The notes beneath the pieces are model-generated. The model did no database searches. It was not told the DNA's origin and saw only the letters and a list, made by a program, of their open reading frames with translations. 63,630 bases of DNA from Mesorhizobium amorphae (GTDB lineage: Bacteria; Pseudomonadota; Alphaproteobacteria; Rhizobiales; Rhizobiaceae), in assembly GCF_014843845.1 (NCBI RefSeq), contig NZ_JHQS01000030.1, positions 1 through 63,630 of the forward strand, in the 5' to 3' direction. The translations under genes were made by a program, and so were the position numbers. Of this stretch, positions 1-9,009 are shown piece by piece; the stretch's first letter is position 1; every line of letters starts with the position of its first letter.

Positions 1-66
1 GAGCCCGGCCGGCCGCAGGCCGGTGCGCCCGGACCCTGCCGCTGCCGGAGCGCTACGCGCGTGGAG

Positions 67-576
67 CTAGTGGCCTTTGTCGGCCAGCCAGAGGCTCACG
101 TCCTGGATCGAGCGCATGAGCACCGACGGATTGTCCCGCGCGGGAATGAAGCCCCAGCTCTGCCAGTAGCGCTCGGCCTCGGCGTCGATCGCCCGCACCA
201 CCACGGCGCGGCCGCCGACGATGTCGGCGCCGGCGACGCAGCGATGCAGCGCGTCCCTGACCAGGCCGCTGCCGATGCCTTGTCCGGCATAGCGATGATC
301 GACGGCGAGTTGGCCAATCAGCAGGCACGGGATCGGATCGGGCGGGCGTCCGGTGCGGATGGCGCGCGGCGCGCTGTTTGGCTGGATCACGCCCGGCGCG
401 AGGCCGTAATAGCCGACGACGGTTCCCTGGTCGTGAACGACCAGGACGCGGGTAAACCCGCGCGCCTGGTTCGTTCGCGCGAAGCCGGCCAGCCAAGCGT
501 TGAGCGCCGGCTTGCCGCAATCGAAGCTGTCGAGGCGGTGCGCGTCGTCGAGGAGTTCGATGCCTGAAAGCGCCAC
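67..576 (-). CDS. GNAT acetyltransferase toxin, TacT-like
   Basis: A 169-residue GNAT-fold protein, predicted toxin of a type II TacA/TacT pair. Family members transfer acetyl from acetyl-CoA to the amino group of charged tRNAs and so block translation. The acetyl-CoA loop is visible as VDHRYAGQGIGSGLV near residues 95-109, preceded by the strand LLIGQLAV, and the C-terminus YWQSWGFIPARD is typical of the family. The start is a GTG at 574-576 that abuts the stop codon of the upstream antitoxin (577-579), implying translational coupling. It is the last gene of a long minus-strand block. The family is well recognised; the exact tRNA target cannot be read from sequence. Confidence 0.88.
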   Translation of the reverse strand: MALSGIELLDDAHRLDSFDCGKPALNAWLAGFARTNQARGFTRVLVVHDQGTVVGYYGLAPGVIQPNSAPRAIRTGRPPDPIPCLLIGQLAVDHRYAGQGIGSGLVRDALHRCVAGADIVGGRAVVVRAIDAEAERYWQSWGFIPARDNPSVLMRSIQDVSLWLADKGH

Positions 577-861
577 CTAGCGGTCCCAGGGCGGGGACCG
601 ACGCAGCCGCTCGGCCGCCTTCGGCGGGGGCGCGGCGGCGGGCGCCGAGATCGCCTGCATGAAGGCGTCATAGGCTTCCGGGGAGACGCGGATGACGGTT
701 TCGTTGAGGATGGCCGCCTGCGCCTCGTGGAGTGCCGCGCGCCGCACGAACTCGGTGCGCGACAGACCGAGCAGCTCCGCGCCGCGGTCGATGATCGTGA
801 GATCATCGTCGCGAAACCGCATCGAGACGGGTGTTTCCTTTCTCGTGGCTGTGGTGGCCAT
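577..861 (-). CDS. DUF1778 antitoxin, TacA-like
   Basis: A 94-residue DUF1778 protein, the antitoxin partner of the adjacent acetyltransferase. The N-terminal half (ETPVSMRFRDDDLTIIDRGA, then GLSRTEFVRRAAL) has the ribbon-helix-helix DNA-binding pattern. The C-terminal segment RVSPEAYDAFMQAI followed by a proline/alanine-rich tail is the toxin-neutralising part in the family. I chose the ATG at 859-861 because AGGAG lies about 6 nt upstream. An in-frame ATG at 885 would add eight residues. Antitoxins of this family usually repress their own operon together with the toxin; no operator was identified. Confidence 0.88.
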   Translation of the reverse strand: MATTATRKETPVSMRFRDDDLTIIDRGAELLGLSRTEFVRRAALHEAQAAILNETVIRVSPEAYDAFMQAISAPAAAPPPKAAERLRRSPPWDR

Positions 862-1040
862 GGCGCGCTCCTGTGCTGCGGACATATATACGCCGATGTA
901 ACGCGGAACGCAATACACTGCCTGGCGGAACGCTCCACCGCGTCGATACAACCTTTGGAAACGGGTGGCGCGCTTCGAGCGGGCCGAACCCGACCGCGCG
1001 CGGTCGGGTTCGATAGTGCGGTTGCGAGGAAACCGGCGCT

Positions 1041-1982
1041 TCACGCGCCGCCCTCCGCGAACCGCCAGACTGGGATGCCGAGCCGACGGGCCTTGTCGGC
1101 AAGGTTGTCGGTGATGCCGGAGCCGGGAAAGACGATCAGGCCGTAGGGCACCACCGAGAGAAGCTGGTCGTTGCGGCGGAACGGTGCGGCCTTGCCGTGG
1201 CGGTTCCAGTCCGGCTTGAACGCGATCTGGGTGACCTTGCGGTTCTCGGCCCAGCAGGCGGCTATGCGTTCGGCGCCGCGGGGGCTGCCGCCGTGGAGCA
1301 GGACCATGTCGGGATGCTTCTCGCGGGCCTTGTCGAGCGCGTCCCAGATCCGGTCGTGATCGTTGCAGTCGAGACCTCCGGCGAAGGCGATCTTTGTGCC
1401 GGCCGGGACGAGCACCTCTGTTTCGGCGCGGCGGCGGGCGGCGAGGAAGTCGCGGCTGTCGATCACCGCCGCGGTCATCGCCTGATGGGAGACCTTGGAG
1501 CCGGTGCGCGGCCGCCATGCCGATCCGGTTTGTGCCTCGTAGAGGTCGGCGGCCTCATCGCGCATGATTTCGAGGACATTGCGGCGCTCGATATAGGTGA
1601 TGCCCTCGGCCGTGAGCCGTTCCAGCTCGACCGACTTTACTTCGGAGCCGTCCTGCTCCTGCTGGCTCGAACGCTGCGCCTCCTCATTGCGGTCGAGACT
1701 TCGGGCGACGCGCTCGGCGGCACGGTGGAAGACGTTTGCGAAGGACCAGAGCAGGTCATCGAGATCGGGTTCGAGCCTGGTGTCGCCGAGCATGCCGGCG
1801 AAGGTCTCGACGATCCCGGCCAGGCCGGCGCGGATCACCTCGTCGTCGGGAAGTGGCCGAGGATCAGGGTCGTCCTGATGCGGGCGATGGCCGTACATCT
1901 GCAGTTCGAGGATGACGCGATCCGTCGGCGAGGAGGCGTGGTAGGGCTCGTAGCCGTCTTCGAGAGGAAGCTCGTAGGTCAT
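1041..1982 (-). CDS. DUF2493 (YspA/cpYpsA SLOG-fold) protein
   Basis: A 313-residue protein with a C-terminal DUF2493 domain (about residues 195-310), a SLOG/Rossmann-like nucleotide-binding fold. Diagnostic segments are KIAFAGGLDCNDHDRIWDAL, VLLHGGSPRGAERIAACWA and GLIVFPGSGITDNLADKA. The N-terminal 190 residues are helical, acidic and not recognised. Proteins of this type are common on rhizobial plasmids and are predicted to bind a nucleotide-derived ligand; the biochemical role is unknown. The ATG at 1980-1982 is preceded by a GGAG-containing leader and by a hairpin at 2003-2021 resembling those in front of two other genes in this block. Confidence 0.8.
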   Translation of the reverse strand: MTYELPLEDGYEPYHASSPTDRVILELQMYGHRPHQDDPDPRPLPDDEVIRAGLAGIVETFAGMLGDTRLEPDLDDLLWSFANVFHRAAERVARSLDRNEEAQRSSQQEQDGSEVKSVELERLTAEGITYIERRNVLEIMRDEAADLYEAQTGSAWRPRTGSKVSHQAMTAAVIDSRDFLAARRRAETEVLVPAGTKIAFAGGLDCNDHDRIWDALDKAREKHPDMVLLHGGSPRGAERIAACWAENRKVTQIAFKPDWNRHGKAAPFRRNDQLLSVVPYGLIVFPGSGITDNLADKARRLGIPVWRFAEGGA

Positions 1983-2002
1983 GGCGTGTCTCCGGCGGTT
2001 GT

Positions 2003-2021
2003 GGCCGCGCCTATCGCGGCC
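2003..2021 (-). promoter_or_regulatory. Leader hairpin upstream of the DUF2493 gene
   Basis: Read on the minus strand this is a perfect 7-bp stem (GGCCGCG / CGCGGCC) closed by the loop ATAGG. It ends 20 nt before the start codon at 1982. Hairpins with loop AGAGG occupy the same position before the ParB-like gene (12927-12943) and the DUF932 gene (16093-16111). The rest of 1983-2226 is extremely GC-rich and shows no gene. A role in translation or transcript stability is inference. Confidence 0.45.
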
Positions 2022-2226
2022 TGACAGCGCTCCCCGGCCGCGCCGCGGACGCGGCCGCACCGAAGGCCGGAGCGCGAGCGGAGGACGGCGCAGCCGTTGC
2101 GGCCGTGACCGGGGCGTGGCAGGGGTCGCCTCTCGGGCAGGCCGCGGGCGCGGCCTCTCAGGCGGACCGCCGCCACGCCTAAGAGTGTTCCGGTGACGCC
2201 CCCCGCCCGCCTGCCGCTCCGGCCGT

Positions 2227-3276
2227 TCATCCCGGCGGCAGGAAAAGACGGGCATCCTCGGGGACGAGCTGATCGCTGAGCCATGCCGCGAGATGGGCCG
2301 GGCCGAGATGACGCAGATCGTCGTTGAAGTCGCCGAGCTGCGGCCGCAAAACCAGGGCGAGGATCCCTGACTCGCCTGCGCGTTGGCTGAGACGCTCGAT
2401 GCCGTGCCGGCCGGCGGCGTCGGCATCGGCCGCGATGTAGAGGCGACAGCAGCCAGGCGGCAAGATCAGGCCGGCGAGGTGATTGGCCGAGGTGGCGGCT
2501 GCCACAGGCAGTGCCGGCATCACCGTGCGCAGCGAGGCCATCGTCTCGAACCCCTCGCCGGCGGCCATGACCGGGACCGGGGCGCCGGGATCAAGGCCGA
2601 GCCAGATGCCGTTGCCAAGGAGATCTCCCAGTGAGCGGCGTGGATCAGTGAGTTGCGCCTTGCCCTGACCCGAAGGATCAAGCCAGGTGCGCTGCAGGCC
2701 GGTGATCTCGCCGTCGAGGTTGGTGACAGCGGCAATCAGCGCAGGCAGGGTCTGCGTCTCGCCGGTCACGAGATCCCTGTAGTAGCAGCCGGGATGGAAG
2801 CGCAGGGCGCGCTCACGCGAGGTCAGGAGAATGCCACGGCCGCTGAGATAGCGTTCGGCCAGCGTGCCGGCGATCGGCTGGGACATGGCGAACAGGCGAC
2901 GCGCCGCCTCAGGCGAGCCGCGTGCCGCGGCAGGTTGGCGCTGCGTGCCCAGGGGCGGCGGCTGGGGCGGTGGCAGCGGCATGGCGAGGAAGCGGCGTGC
3001 TTCATCCGCGACCTCGCGGAAGTCGACCAGACCACAGCTCTGCTCGATGACGTCAAGCAGGTCGCCATATTCCCCCGACGACTCGTCGACCCATTTTCCA
3101 GCTGCCTTGCCGCCAACCGCCTTGAGCCGCACATGCATGGAACGGCCGCGCGTGTTGCGGACATCGCCGACCATCCAGTAATTGCCGGAGCGATGGCCGT
3201 TGGAGAGATATTCGCGGCACACCGCCTCGGCATGTTCGCCAAGGCGGCGTGCCAGCTCGGAGGCCGAGCCGGTCAT
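2227..3276 (-). CDS. Toprim domain (primase/helicase-like) protein
   Basis: A 349-residue protein with a C-terminal Toprim_3-type domain. The Toprim acidic cluster is seen in RLYIAADADAAGRHGIERL near residues 280-298, following VMAAGEGFETMASL. The N-terminal part (NYWMVGDVRNTRGRSMHVRL) resembles the region before the Toprim domain in phage and plasmid primase-like proteins; I see no CHC2 zinc finger. It probably binds DNA or nucleotides through the metal-binding Toprim fold and may prime or help replicate the plasmid, but polymerising activity is not demonstrated by sequence. It follows the large helicase gene with an 11-nt gap, so the two are probably co-transcribed. The ATG at 3274-3276 was chosen because upstream in-frame sequence overlaps that gene. 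Confidence 0.8.
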   Translation of the reverse strand: MTGSASELARRLGEHAEAVCREYLSNGHRSGNYWMVGDVRNTRGRSMHVRLKAVGGKAAGKWVDESSGEYGDLLDVIEQSCGLVDFREVADEARRFLAMPLPPPQPPPLGTQRQPAAARGSPEAARRLFAMSQPIAGTLAERYLSGRGILLTSRERALRFHPGCYYRDLVTGETQTLPALIAAVTNLDGEITGLQRTWLDPSGQGKAQLTDPRRSLGDLLGNGIWLGLDPGAPVPVMAAGEGFETMASLRTVMPALPVAAATSANHLAGLILPPGCCRLYIAADADAAGRHGIERLSQRAGESGILALVLRPQLGDFNDDLRHLGPAHLAAWLSDQLVPEDARLFLPPG

Positions 3277-3287
3277 GATCGCCTCCC

Positions 3288-6200
3288 TCAAGCCGCCGAG
3301 GAACGGTCGGTGACGCCAACCAGCGTATGGCGGTAGAGGAGCGCAGCGAGGATGGCGGCCCCTTGCGCGGATGTCGGGATGAACAGCCGGAGCTTCCAGG
3401 AGATGATCTCGGAGATCAGCCCCAGCGCCTTCAGTCGGGGAACAAAAGCGTCCGTGAAGCCGATCAGCTCGATACGGTAATCGTTCATGACCCGACTGCG
3501 GCGCAGGATCAAGCCGTCGGCAAGTTGCAACCCGATCCTGCCCTCGACCAAGCCGGTCCATGCATCGTCCGGTGCGAGCGCCGGTACATTATCGAGCCCC
3601 AGATTGCGGAACATGGTCGTGACAAGGGTCGGCGCAATGTGACGCCCGATGATGCGTTCGCCGGCATCGGTCTGGATCCGGTAGACCTGACAATCATGGT
3701 CCGGCAGCCGACACCAGATCGGCAGCAGCAGACCCGTCACGATGTGAAAGGTGCTGGTGGTGAACTCCGGAACGGCGGCGACTTCTGCCTGCCACAGGTC
3801 GCAGAACAGTTTTCGGTCGGCGGGCTGCCAGTGGGTTTCGGCAAGGGCGTCGAGGCCAAAGCGCAGCTCGTCGGTCGGCCGCAGTAGGCGCACGCGGTGC
3901 TCTATCGTGCCGTCGTCGAGCATCAGGCTCGCGGTCGGCAGTTGGATTGCCGCCCGGCTGGAACGCGTGTTCACCAACAGGACCGATTGCGGCTCCGACC
4001 GGATGATGGCCAGCGCGTCGATCAGACCGAGAGGACGAATGCGGTCCTTGCGCGCGACGGTGAGCACATGCGACTGCGCGCCCGAGACCGGATGCATGTA
4101 GACGGTGCGACGATCGGTGACGACGATGCTCTCCGCCGCAATCGTCTCCAGACCTTTGTCAAAGGAGCCGGCAGCGATCGCGCCCTCGACCTTCGCCGTC
4201 ATCAGTTGCTCGAACACTTCGAACAGCAGGTTCTGGGTCTCGATGCGCAGCGCCAGCAGGCGGTTGAGCCAGGTCGTGATCGGCGGCAGCTCGTCGCGCA
4301 ACCCGCCCTCGTCGGTCGTCAAAGACAGCCCGGTCACGGCCTCGAAGGTCGTGAGCGAACAACCTTCGATCCTGCCCTGATGCAGCAGCATGTAGAATTG
4401 GCGTAACGCTGCACGTGCATAGGGGCTTTCGAGATTGTCCTCGGCACGGAACAGCCCTGCCCCGCCGGTCTGGCGCTGGCCGCGCGTGATGGCGCCCAGC
4501 GTGTCGAGCCGTCGTGCGATCGTCGACAGGAAGCGCTTGCCGGCCTTCACATTGGCGGCCATCGGCCGGAATGAGGGCGGTTGCTTCTGATTTGTGCGGT
4601 GGGTCCGTCCGAGACCCTGAATGGCGTTGTCGGCGCGCCAGCCGGCTTCGAGCAGATAGTGCTTGCGTAGCCGCTGGTTCTTCACGCCGAGATCGGCGTG
4701 GTAGGAGCGGCCGGTGCCGCCGGCGTCCGAAAAGATCAGTACGCGCTTGTCGTCATCCATAAAACTCTGGGTCTCGGCGAGATTGGCCGAGACCGAGCGG
4801 TGCTCGACGGCCAGCCGGTCGATGCCGTCGCGGCCGGTCTTCTTCACGATGCGGCGCGAGCGGCCGGTCACCTCGGCGACGGTGTCGGTGCCAAAGTGGT
4901 GGAGGATCTGGTCGAGCGCGCTGCCGACCGACGGCAGCGATGCAAGTTTTTCGATCATCTCGTCGCGCCGGCGAACAGCCTCCCGGCACTGGACCGGATT
5001 GCCATCTTCGTCATGGACAGGCCGAGAATAGAGGTTGCCTTCGGCGTCCGAATATTCCTCGAACAACTGCGTGGGGAAGGAGTGCATCAAGTACCCGCCG
5101 ACGTACTCGCGCGGCGTGACGTCGACATGCAGATCCGACCATTCCTCGGTCGGGATATCGGCAAGGCGTCGTTCCATCAGCGCTTCGCCGGTCGAGACGA
5201 TCTGCACGACCGCCGAATGACCGTCGGCGAGATCCTGCTCGATCGCGCCGATCAGGGTCGGCGTCATCATCGAGGTGATGAGATGGCTGAAGAAGCGCTG
5301 CTTCGTGCTCTCGAAGGCTGAGCGTGCCGCCGACTTCGCGTTGCGGTTCAGCGTGCCGGCCTCGCTGGTGATGTTGGCCGCCTCGAGTGCGGCGGTCAGG
5401 TTGTTGTGGATGACCTGGAATGCATCGGCATAGGCATTGTAGATGCGGATCTGCTCCTCGGTCAGCGCGTGCTCGAGGAGGTCGTATTCGACGCCGTCAT
5501 AGGAGAGCGAACGCGCCGTATAGAGACCGAGCGATTTGAGATCGCGGGCGAGCACTTCCATCGCCGCCACGCCTCCGTCCTCAATCGCGGCGACGAATTC
5601 GGCGCGGTTGGCGAATGGAAAATCCTCGCTGCCCCAGATGCCGAGACGCTGCGCATAGGCGAGGTTCTCGACCGCGGTCGCACCGGTAGCGGAGACGTAG
5701 ACGACGCGCGCGTCAGGGAGGGCGTGCTGCAGCCGCAGGCCTGCCCTGCCCTGCTGCGACGGGGCGACGTCGCCGCGCTCGCTTTTGCCGCCGGCGGCAT
5801 TGGCCATGGCGTGGGCCTCGTCGAAGACGATAACACCATCGAAAGACCTGTTGGTCCCTGAAGGGCCCTCGGCCCTTCCCGCGAGGTTCTCCCCAGTCGG
5901 GCCTTCGGAGCTTCCCGCGTCTTGTCCAACCCAGTCGAGGATCTGGGCGATCCGGGATTTCTTGCCCTCGCGTTCCTGCGAGCGGAGCGTCGCGTAGGTC
6001 GTGAACAGGATGCCTTCGGCAAGACGGATCGGCGTGCCCTGCCGATAGCGCGACAGTGGCTGGACGAGGAGCTTTTCCTGGCCAAGTGCTGCCCAATCGC
6101 GCTGGGCGTCTTCCAGCAATTTGTCGGACTTGGAAATCCAGATCGCGCGGCGCCGCCCCTGCAGCCAATTGTCGAGGATGATGCCGGCGACTTGCCGTCC

Positions 6201-7820
6201 CTTGCCGCATCCGGTTCCGTCACCCAAAAACCAACCACGACGGAAGCGGACGGCGTTCGCAGCACCTTCTGGCGCGGCCGAGACGACATCGCAGGTCTCG
6301 TCAACCGTCCAGGCGCCGGTGAGATGGCCGCAATGGGCCTCGCCGGCATAGATGACGCTTTCGAGCTGGGCGTCCGACAGCAGGCCCTCGTCGATGATCG
6401 CATCAGGAAGAAGCGGTCGATAGGAAGGTTTTGGCGGCGCGACGGCGGCCATTGCGGCCGACTGCACCAGCGGCGTCGGATGCGGCTTTGCGCGGGGAAT
6501 GTCGATCGACTGGAGCGCGTAGGGTTCGTAGATCGTGTCGGTAAGCCGGCCGCCCTCCTCCGGCATCCAGTCGCGCAGCTCATAGGCGAGGGGGACAGCC
6601 GGCGTGCTGTTTGCCATGACCTGGCGAGCGGGCTTCACCCGCGCAATCGGACGGACCGATTGGATGGTCTTCGGACCAGCCGTTGAGACAGCGAGGGGGG
6701 CGAGAGCCGCACCCGATCGGGCACCCATGTGCATGGCGGCATTGCGCAGGATGCCGCTGGACAATGCACCGATCGAGTCCGGAAAGCCGCCCGGTGTCCG
6801 GGGCGGCAGCGCGGAGATCCAGGAGAGCAGCGTCCCGACATCCATAGCCTTGCCGGGCGACGGGACGAAGCCGGTCGGGTCGGTAGCAGGAACTTTGTCG
6901 ATGATGGTCAAGCGGGTCTCGGCCGTTGTCCCATGGCGGGCGTAGACACGGCCGTCGATTGCTGCGGCGAAGATGATGGTGCCCTGCTCCCGCAGCCGTT
7001 CGAAGCCGGCCCGCCATTTAGGATTTTCGGGAGACAGCCCGGTGCCGGTGATGGCGACCAGGCGCCCGCCGGCGCGCAGGCGTGCGAATGCGGAAGAGAG
7101 ATGCCGCCATGCCGCATCGGCGACATGGCCGTCGACATAAGCGCCGACGCTGAAGGGTGGATTCATCAGCACGACAGACGGCTTCATAGCCGCGTCGAGA
7201 TGATCGTCGATATGGGCGGCGTCGTGCCGCGAGACGGGGGACCGTGGAAACAGCAGGCCGAGGAGATCGGCCCGCGTCGCGGCAAGCTCGTTTAGGGCGA
7301 TCGAGGCGCGCGTCATCTCGGCATGGACGGCGAGCAGACCGGTGCCGGCGGAGGGTTCGAGAACGAGGTCGCAAGATGCGATCGCCGCGGCGTGCGCCGT
7401 GACGAAAGCCAGCGGCAAGGGCGTGGAGAGCTGCTGCATGGCCTGGCTCTCGTCGGAGCGCCGCGTGTGGGTGGGAAGAAGTTCCGCGATGCGCGTCATC
7501 ATCGCCAGCATTGCCTGGGGCGTGCTCGACCGGGACAGGATCGCCGGACCGAACCGGCGCAGAAACAGAACCTGCGCGACTTCGAGCGCCTCATAGGCGT
7601 CCTTCCAGATCCAGGACCCTTGCGCATCGCTGCCGCCAAAACTTGTCGTCATGGCGGTGCGCAGTGCGGCGGTGGTGACAGGCTCGCCCTGCTCGAGAAA
7701 AGGCAGAAGCCGCATTGCCGCCTGATAAATCGCCTGGGCGTTGTTGACGGCGTCTTGTGCCGGCGCGGCGAGGGCAGCGGCCGTCCGGGCGACGATCGAT
7801 GTCGTCGAAACGATGTTCAT
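3288..7820 (-). CDS. Strawberry-notch family methylase/helicase protein
   Basis: A 1510-residue giant protein common on rhizobial plasmids. The N-terminal third has a class I methyltransferase-like fold: motif I LEPSAGTGLLA (residues 154-164) and motif IV NPPFS (220-224), as in N6-adenine methylases. The centre is a superfamily 2 helicase/strawberry-notch ATPase with Walker A GDGTGCGKGRQ (533-543) and DEAH box VIVFDEAHAMA (663-673). The helicase C half follows, including SDAGGTGRSYHADLG and a QGLGRTHRTNQ arginine-finger motif. It probably remodels or modifies DNA for plasmid propagation or anti-restriction; this is not experimentally defined here. A Gly/Ser/Pro-rich insert near residues 634-658 is encoded by hairpin-forming DNA just before the DEAH box. 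Confidence 0.88.
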   Translation of the reverse strand: MNIVSTTSIVARTAAALAAPAQDAVNNAQAIYQAAMRLLPFLEQGEPVTTAALRTAMTTSFGGSDAQGSWIWKDAYEALEVAQVLFLRRFGPAILSRSSTPQAMLAMMTRIAELLPTHTRRSDESQAMQQLSTPLPLAFVTAHAAAIASCDLVLEPSAGTGLLAVHAEMTRASIALNELAATRADLLGLLFPRSPVSRHDAAHIDDHLDAAMKPSVVLMNPPFSVGAYVDGHVADAAWRHLSSAFARLRAGGRLVAITGTGLSPENPKWRAGFERLREQGTIIFAAAIDGRVYARHGTTAETRLTIIDKVPATDPTGFVPSPGKAMDVGTLLSWISALPPRTPGGFPDSIGALSSGILRNAAMHMGARSGAALAPLAVSTAGPKTIQSVRPIARVKPARQVMANSTPAVPLAYELRDWMPEEGGRLTDTIYEPYALQSIDIPRAKPHPTPLVQSAAMAAVAPPKPSYRPLLPDAIIDEGLLSDAQLESVIYAGEAHCGHLTGAWTVDETCDVVSAAPEGAANAVRFRRGWFLGDGTGCGKGRQVAGIILDNWLQGRRRAIWISKSDKLLEDAQRDWAALGQEKLLVQPLSRYRQGTPIRLAEGILFTTYATLRSQEREGKKSRIAQILDWVGQDAGSSEGPTGENLAGRAEGPSGTNRSFDGVIVFDEAHAMANAAGGKSERGDVAPSQQGRAGLRLQHALPDARVVYVSATGATAVENLAYAQRLGIWGSEDFPFANRAEFVAAIEDGGVAAMEVLARDLKSLGLYTARSLSYDGVEYDLLEHALTEEQIRIYNAYADAFQVIHNNLTAALEAANITSEAGTLNRNAKSAARSAFESTKQRFFSHLITSMMTPTLIGAIEQDLADGHSAVVQIVSTGEALMERRLADIPTEEWSDLHVDVTPREYVGGYLMHSFPTQLFEEYSDAEGNLYSRPVHDEDGNPVQCREAVRRRDEMIEKLASLPSVGSALDQILHHFGTDTVAEVTGRSRRIVKKTGRDGIDRLAVEHRSVSANLAETQSFMDDDKRVLIFSDAGGTGRSYHADLGVKNQRLRKHYLLEAGWRADNAIQGLGRTHRTNQKQPPSFRPMAANVKAGKRFLSTIARRLDTLGAITRGQRQTGGAGLFRAEDNLESPYARAALRQFYMLLHQGRIEGCSLTTFEAVTGLSLTTDEGGLRDELPPITTWLNRLLALRIETQNLLFEVFEQLMTAKVEGAIAAGSFDKGLETIAAESIVVTDRRTVYMHPVSGAQSHVLTVARKDRIRPLGLIDALAIIRSEPQSVLLVNTRSSRAAIQLPTASLMLDDGTIEHRVRLLRPTDELRFGLDALAETHWQPADRKLFCDLWQAEVAAVPEFTTSTFHIVTGLLLPIWCRLPDHDCQVYRIQTDAGERIIGRHIAPTLVTTMFRNLGLDNVPALAPDDAWTGLVEGRIGLQLADGLILRRSRVMNDYRIELIGFTDAFVPRLKALGLISEIISWKLRLFIPTSAQGAAILAALLYRHTLVGVTDRSSAA
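5843..5927. repeat. Palindromic in-frame insert within the helicase gene
   Basis: About 80 bp of hairpin-rich DNA inside the helicase reading frame. It contains GAAGGGCC-CTC-GGCCCTTC, a perfect 8-bp stem with 3-nt loop at 5860-5878, plus a second, related GGGCCTTCGG unit near 5900. The encoded peptide reads as an imperfect repeat, SEGPTGEN then AEGPSGTN. It lies between the helix RIAQILDWVGQD and the strand FDGVIVFDEAH, which would otherwise be contiguous. It looks like a small palindromic repeat that entered in frame. Confidence 0.5.
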
Positions 7821-8079
7821 GGAGATGTCCTTCGCGAGAGGGAAGTGGCCCTCACGCCGGCACTCTCTCCGCGCCAGCCGGGCCGCACTTCTCCCGGCCC
7901 CGCTCTCCCTCTTGCGACGAGGAGCGAGACGTGCCGAAGGCTATTCAGGTAGGACAGCTGCAGACTACCCAGCGGCTGAAGGTCGCGGCTGTGTTGGGGT
8001 TGGTGGACCGCTGCTCGTGACCGAAGTAAATGACGACTGGATCCTGCAATAGGATCGATTCTCACTAGGGAATGCGTCT

Positions 8080-8391
8080 ATGAATCGACCCACGCGACCT
8101 TTCGTCGTGGAAGTGAAGAGGAAGCGTGTCAGTCCTGCAAAACCGCGCGCAATCTGGGGCGATCTGGACCTTTCAGCCTTAACCGCCGGCGCATTGGCCG
8201 TTACCAAGTTGACCTCTGAGCCGGCTGGGAATGTTCGCGATCCCGATCGGGCCGTCGAGGTTGACTGCACGAGCAGTATCGGCTCCGCAATCGAGACCCC
8301 ATCAGAAGACAGTGATGGGCATGCCATTGCCGACGCAAACCCTGCCGAAGCGCATCCCACTGATGCCGAGACGGAAGGGCGCTATCGATGA
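8080..8391 (+). CDS. Hypothetical basic-N-terminus protein
   Basis: A 103-residue ORF with the start segment RPFVVEVKRKRV followed by AIWGDLDLSAL, a pattern I associate with short uncharacterised rhizobial plasmid proteins. The rest is acidic and low-complexity. No domain, signal peptide or membrane segment is visible. It is isolated on the plus strand between minus-strand genes and is preceded by a GGGA sequence about 9 nt before the ATG. No function can be assigned. Confidence 0.5.
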   Translation: MNRPTRPFVVEVKRKRVSPAKPRAIWGDLDLSALTAGALAVTKLTSEPAGNVRDPDRAVEVDCTSSIGSAIETPSEDSDGHAIADANPAEAHPTDAETEGRYR

Positions 8392-8538
8392 GCCTGCGAG
8401 GTCGCCTCGGAAACATGTAAGACATCGCGAAGAGCCAACATTGCCAGTGGGCAGCGTTGTGTAACGTCGGCTCCCAAAAGGCCTTCGTCGGTGAGCTGCT
8501 GAATGCTTCCGCGCGGAATCTTGGTCCGGTGGTGCTGC

Positions 8539-8961
8539 TCATGACCCTGGCGGTTCTGTCAGCTCATCGGGGTCGCAGCGTTCCTCGATGATCGCTTTTG
8601 CCTTCTCAACCGCGACAATTGCCCTCGGCAGCCAACGATCGAAGTCGACAGTCGACAGGCCCATCGGTTGGGCGGCATAGGCGAGCTGATCGAACAGCTC
8701 CTGGAAATGGTCGGCCTTGCGCTGGATCGTCTCTTGAAACTGCGATGGCACGGCCACGGACTCGGCACGGTAGGCGGCACCGGCACCGGACCATATGCCG
8801 GTGATGTATGCCTCGCCGGCCGTTTCGTAGTCGAATTTCTCAGCAGACCAGTCGTCATCCTCGATGGCCTGACGACAGGCGTCGGCAGGCGTCGCGGCAT
8901 CGTAGGTACGGTGCCGATACGCGGGCAGATGGTAGGTGCTCTCGACAGTGAATTTGGACAT
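8539..8961 (-). CDS. Hypothetical protein
   Basis: A 140-residue soluble protein with no family I can name. The N-terminus SKFTVESTYHLPAYRHRTY and the following DAATPADACRQAIEDDDW resemble the small proteins of unknown function common on rhizobial plasmids, in which a short beta strand is followed by an acidic helix. The centre (QFQETIQRKADHFQELFDQL) is predicted helical. The ATG at 8959-8961 was preferred over the upstream TTG at 8967 because AGGAG sits 7 nt before it. It lies between the giant helicase gene and the DUF1419 gene, all on the minus strand. Confidence 0.7.
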   Translation of the reverse strand: MSKFTVESTYHLPAYRHRTYDAATPADACRQAIEDDDWSAEKFDYETAGEAYITGIWSGAGAAYRAESVAVPSQFQETIQRKADHFQELFDQLAYAAQPMGLSTVDFDRWLPRAIVAVEKAKAIIEERCDPDELTEPPGS

Positions 8962-9009
8962 TACCAATCTCCTGGTATTGGACGTGGCGACGACCTTTGC
9001 CGCATAGTC

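Noticed and set aside
1..66. Partial gene at the left window edge
   Set aside because: The first 66 bp are too short and GC-rich to support a reading frame.
1197..2024. Long plus-strand frame opposite the DUF2493 gene
   Set aside because: A typical GC-rich antisense frame; the minus strand encodes a recognisable domain with a good start.
7821..7930. Fourth member of the ARAGG-loop leader hairpins before the large helicase gene
   Set aside because: A GC-rich inverted repeat (CCGGG / CCCGG) exists, but the loop and distance to the start codon differ from the three matching leaders.
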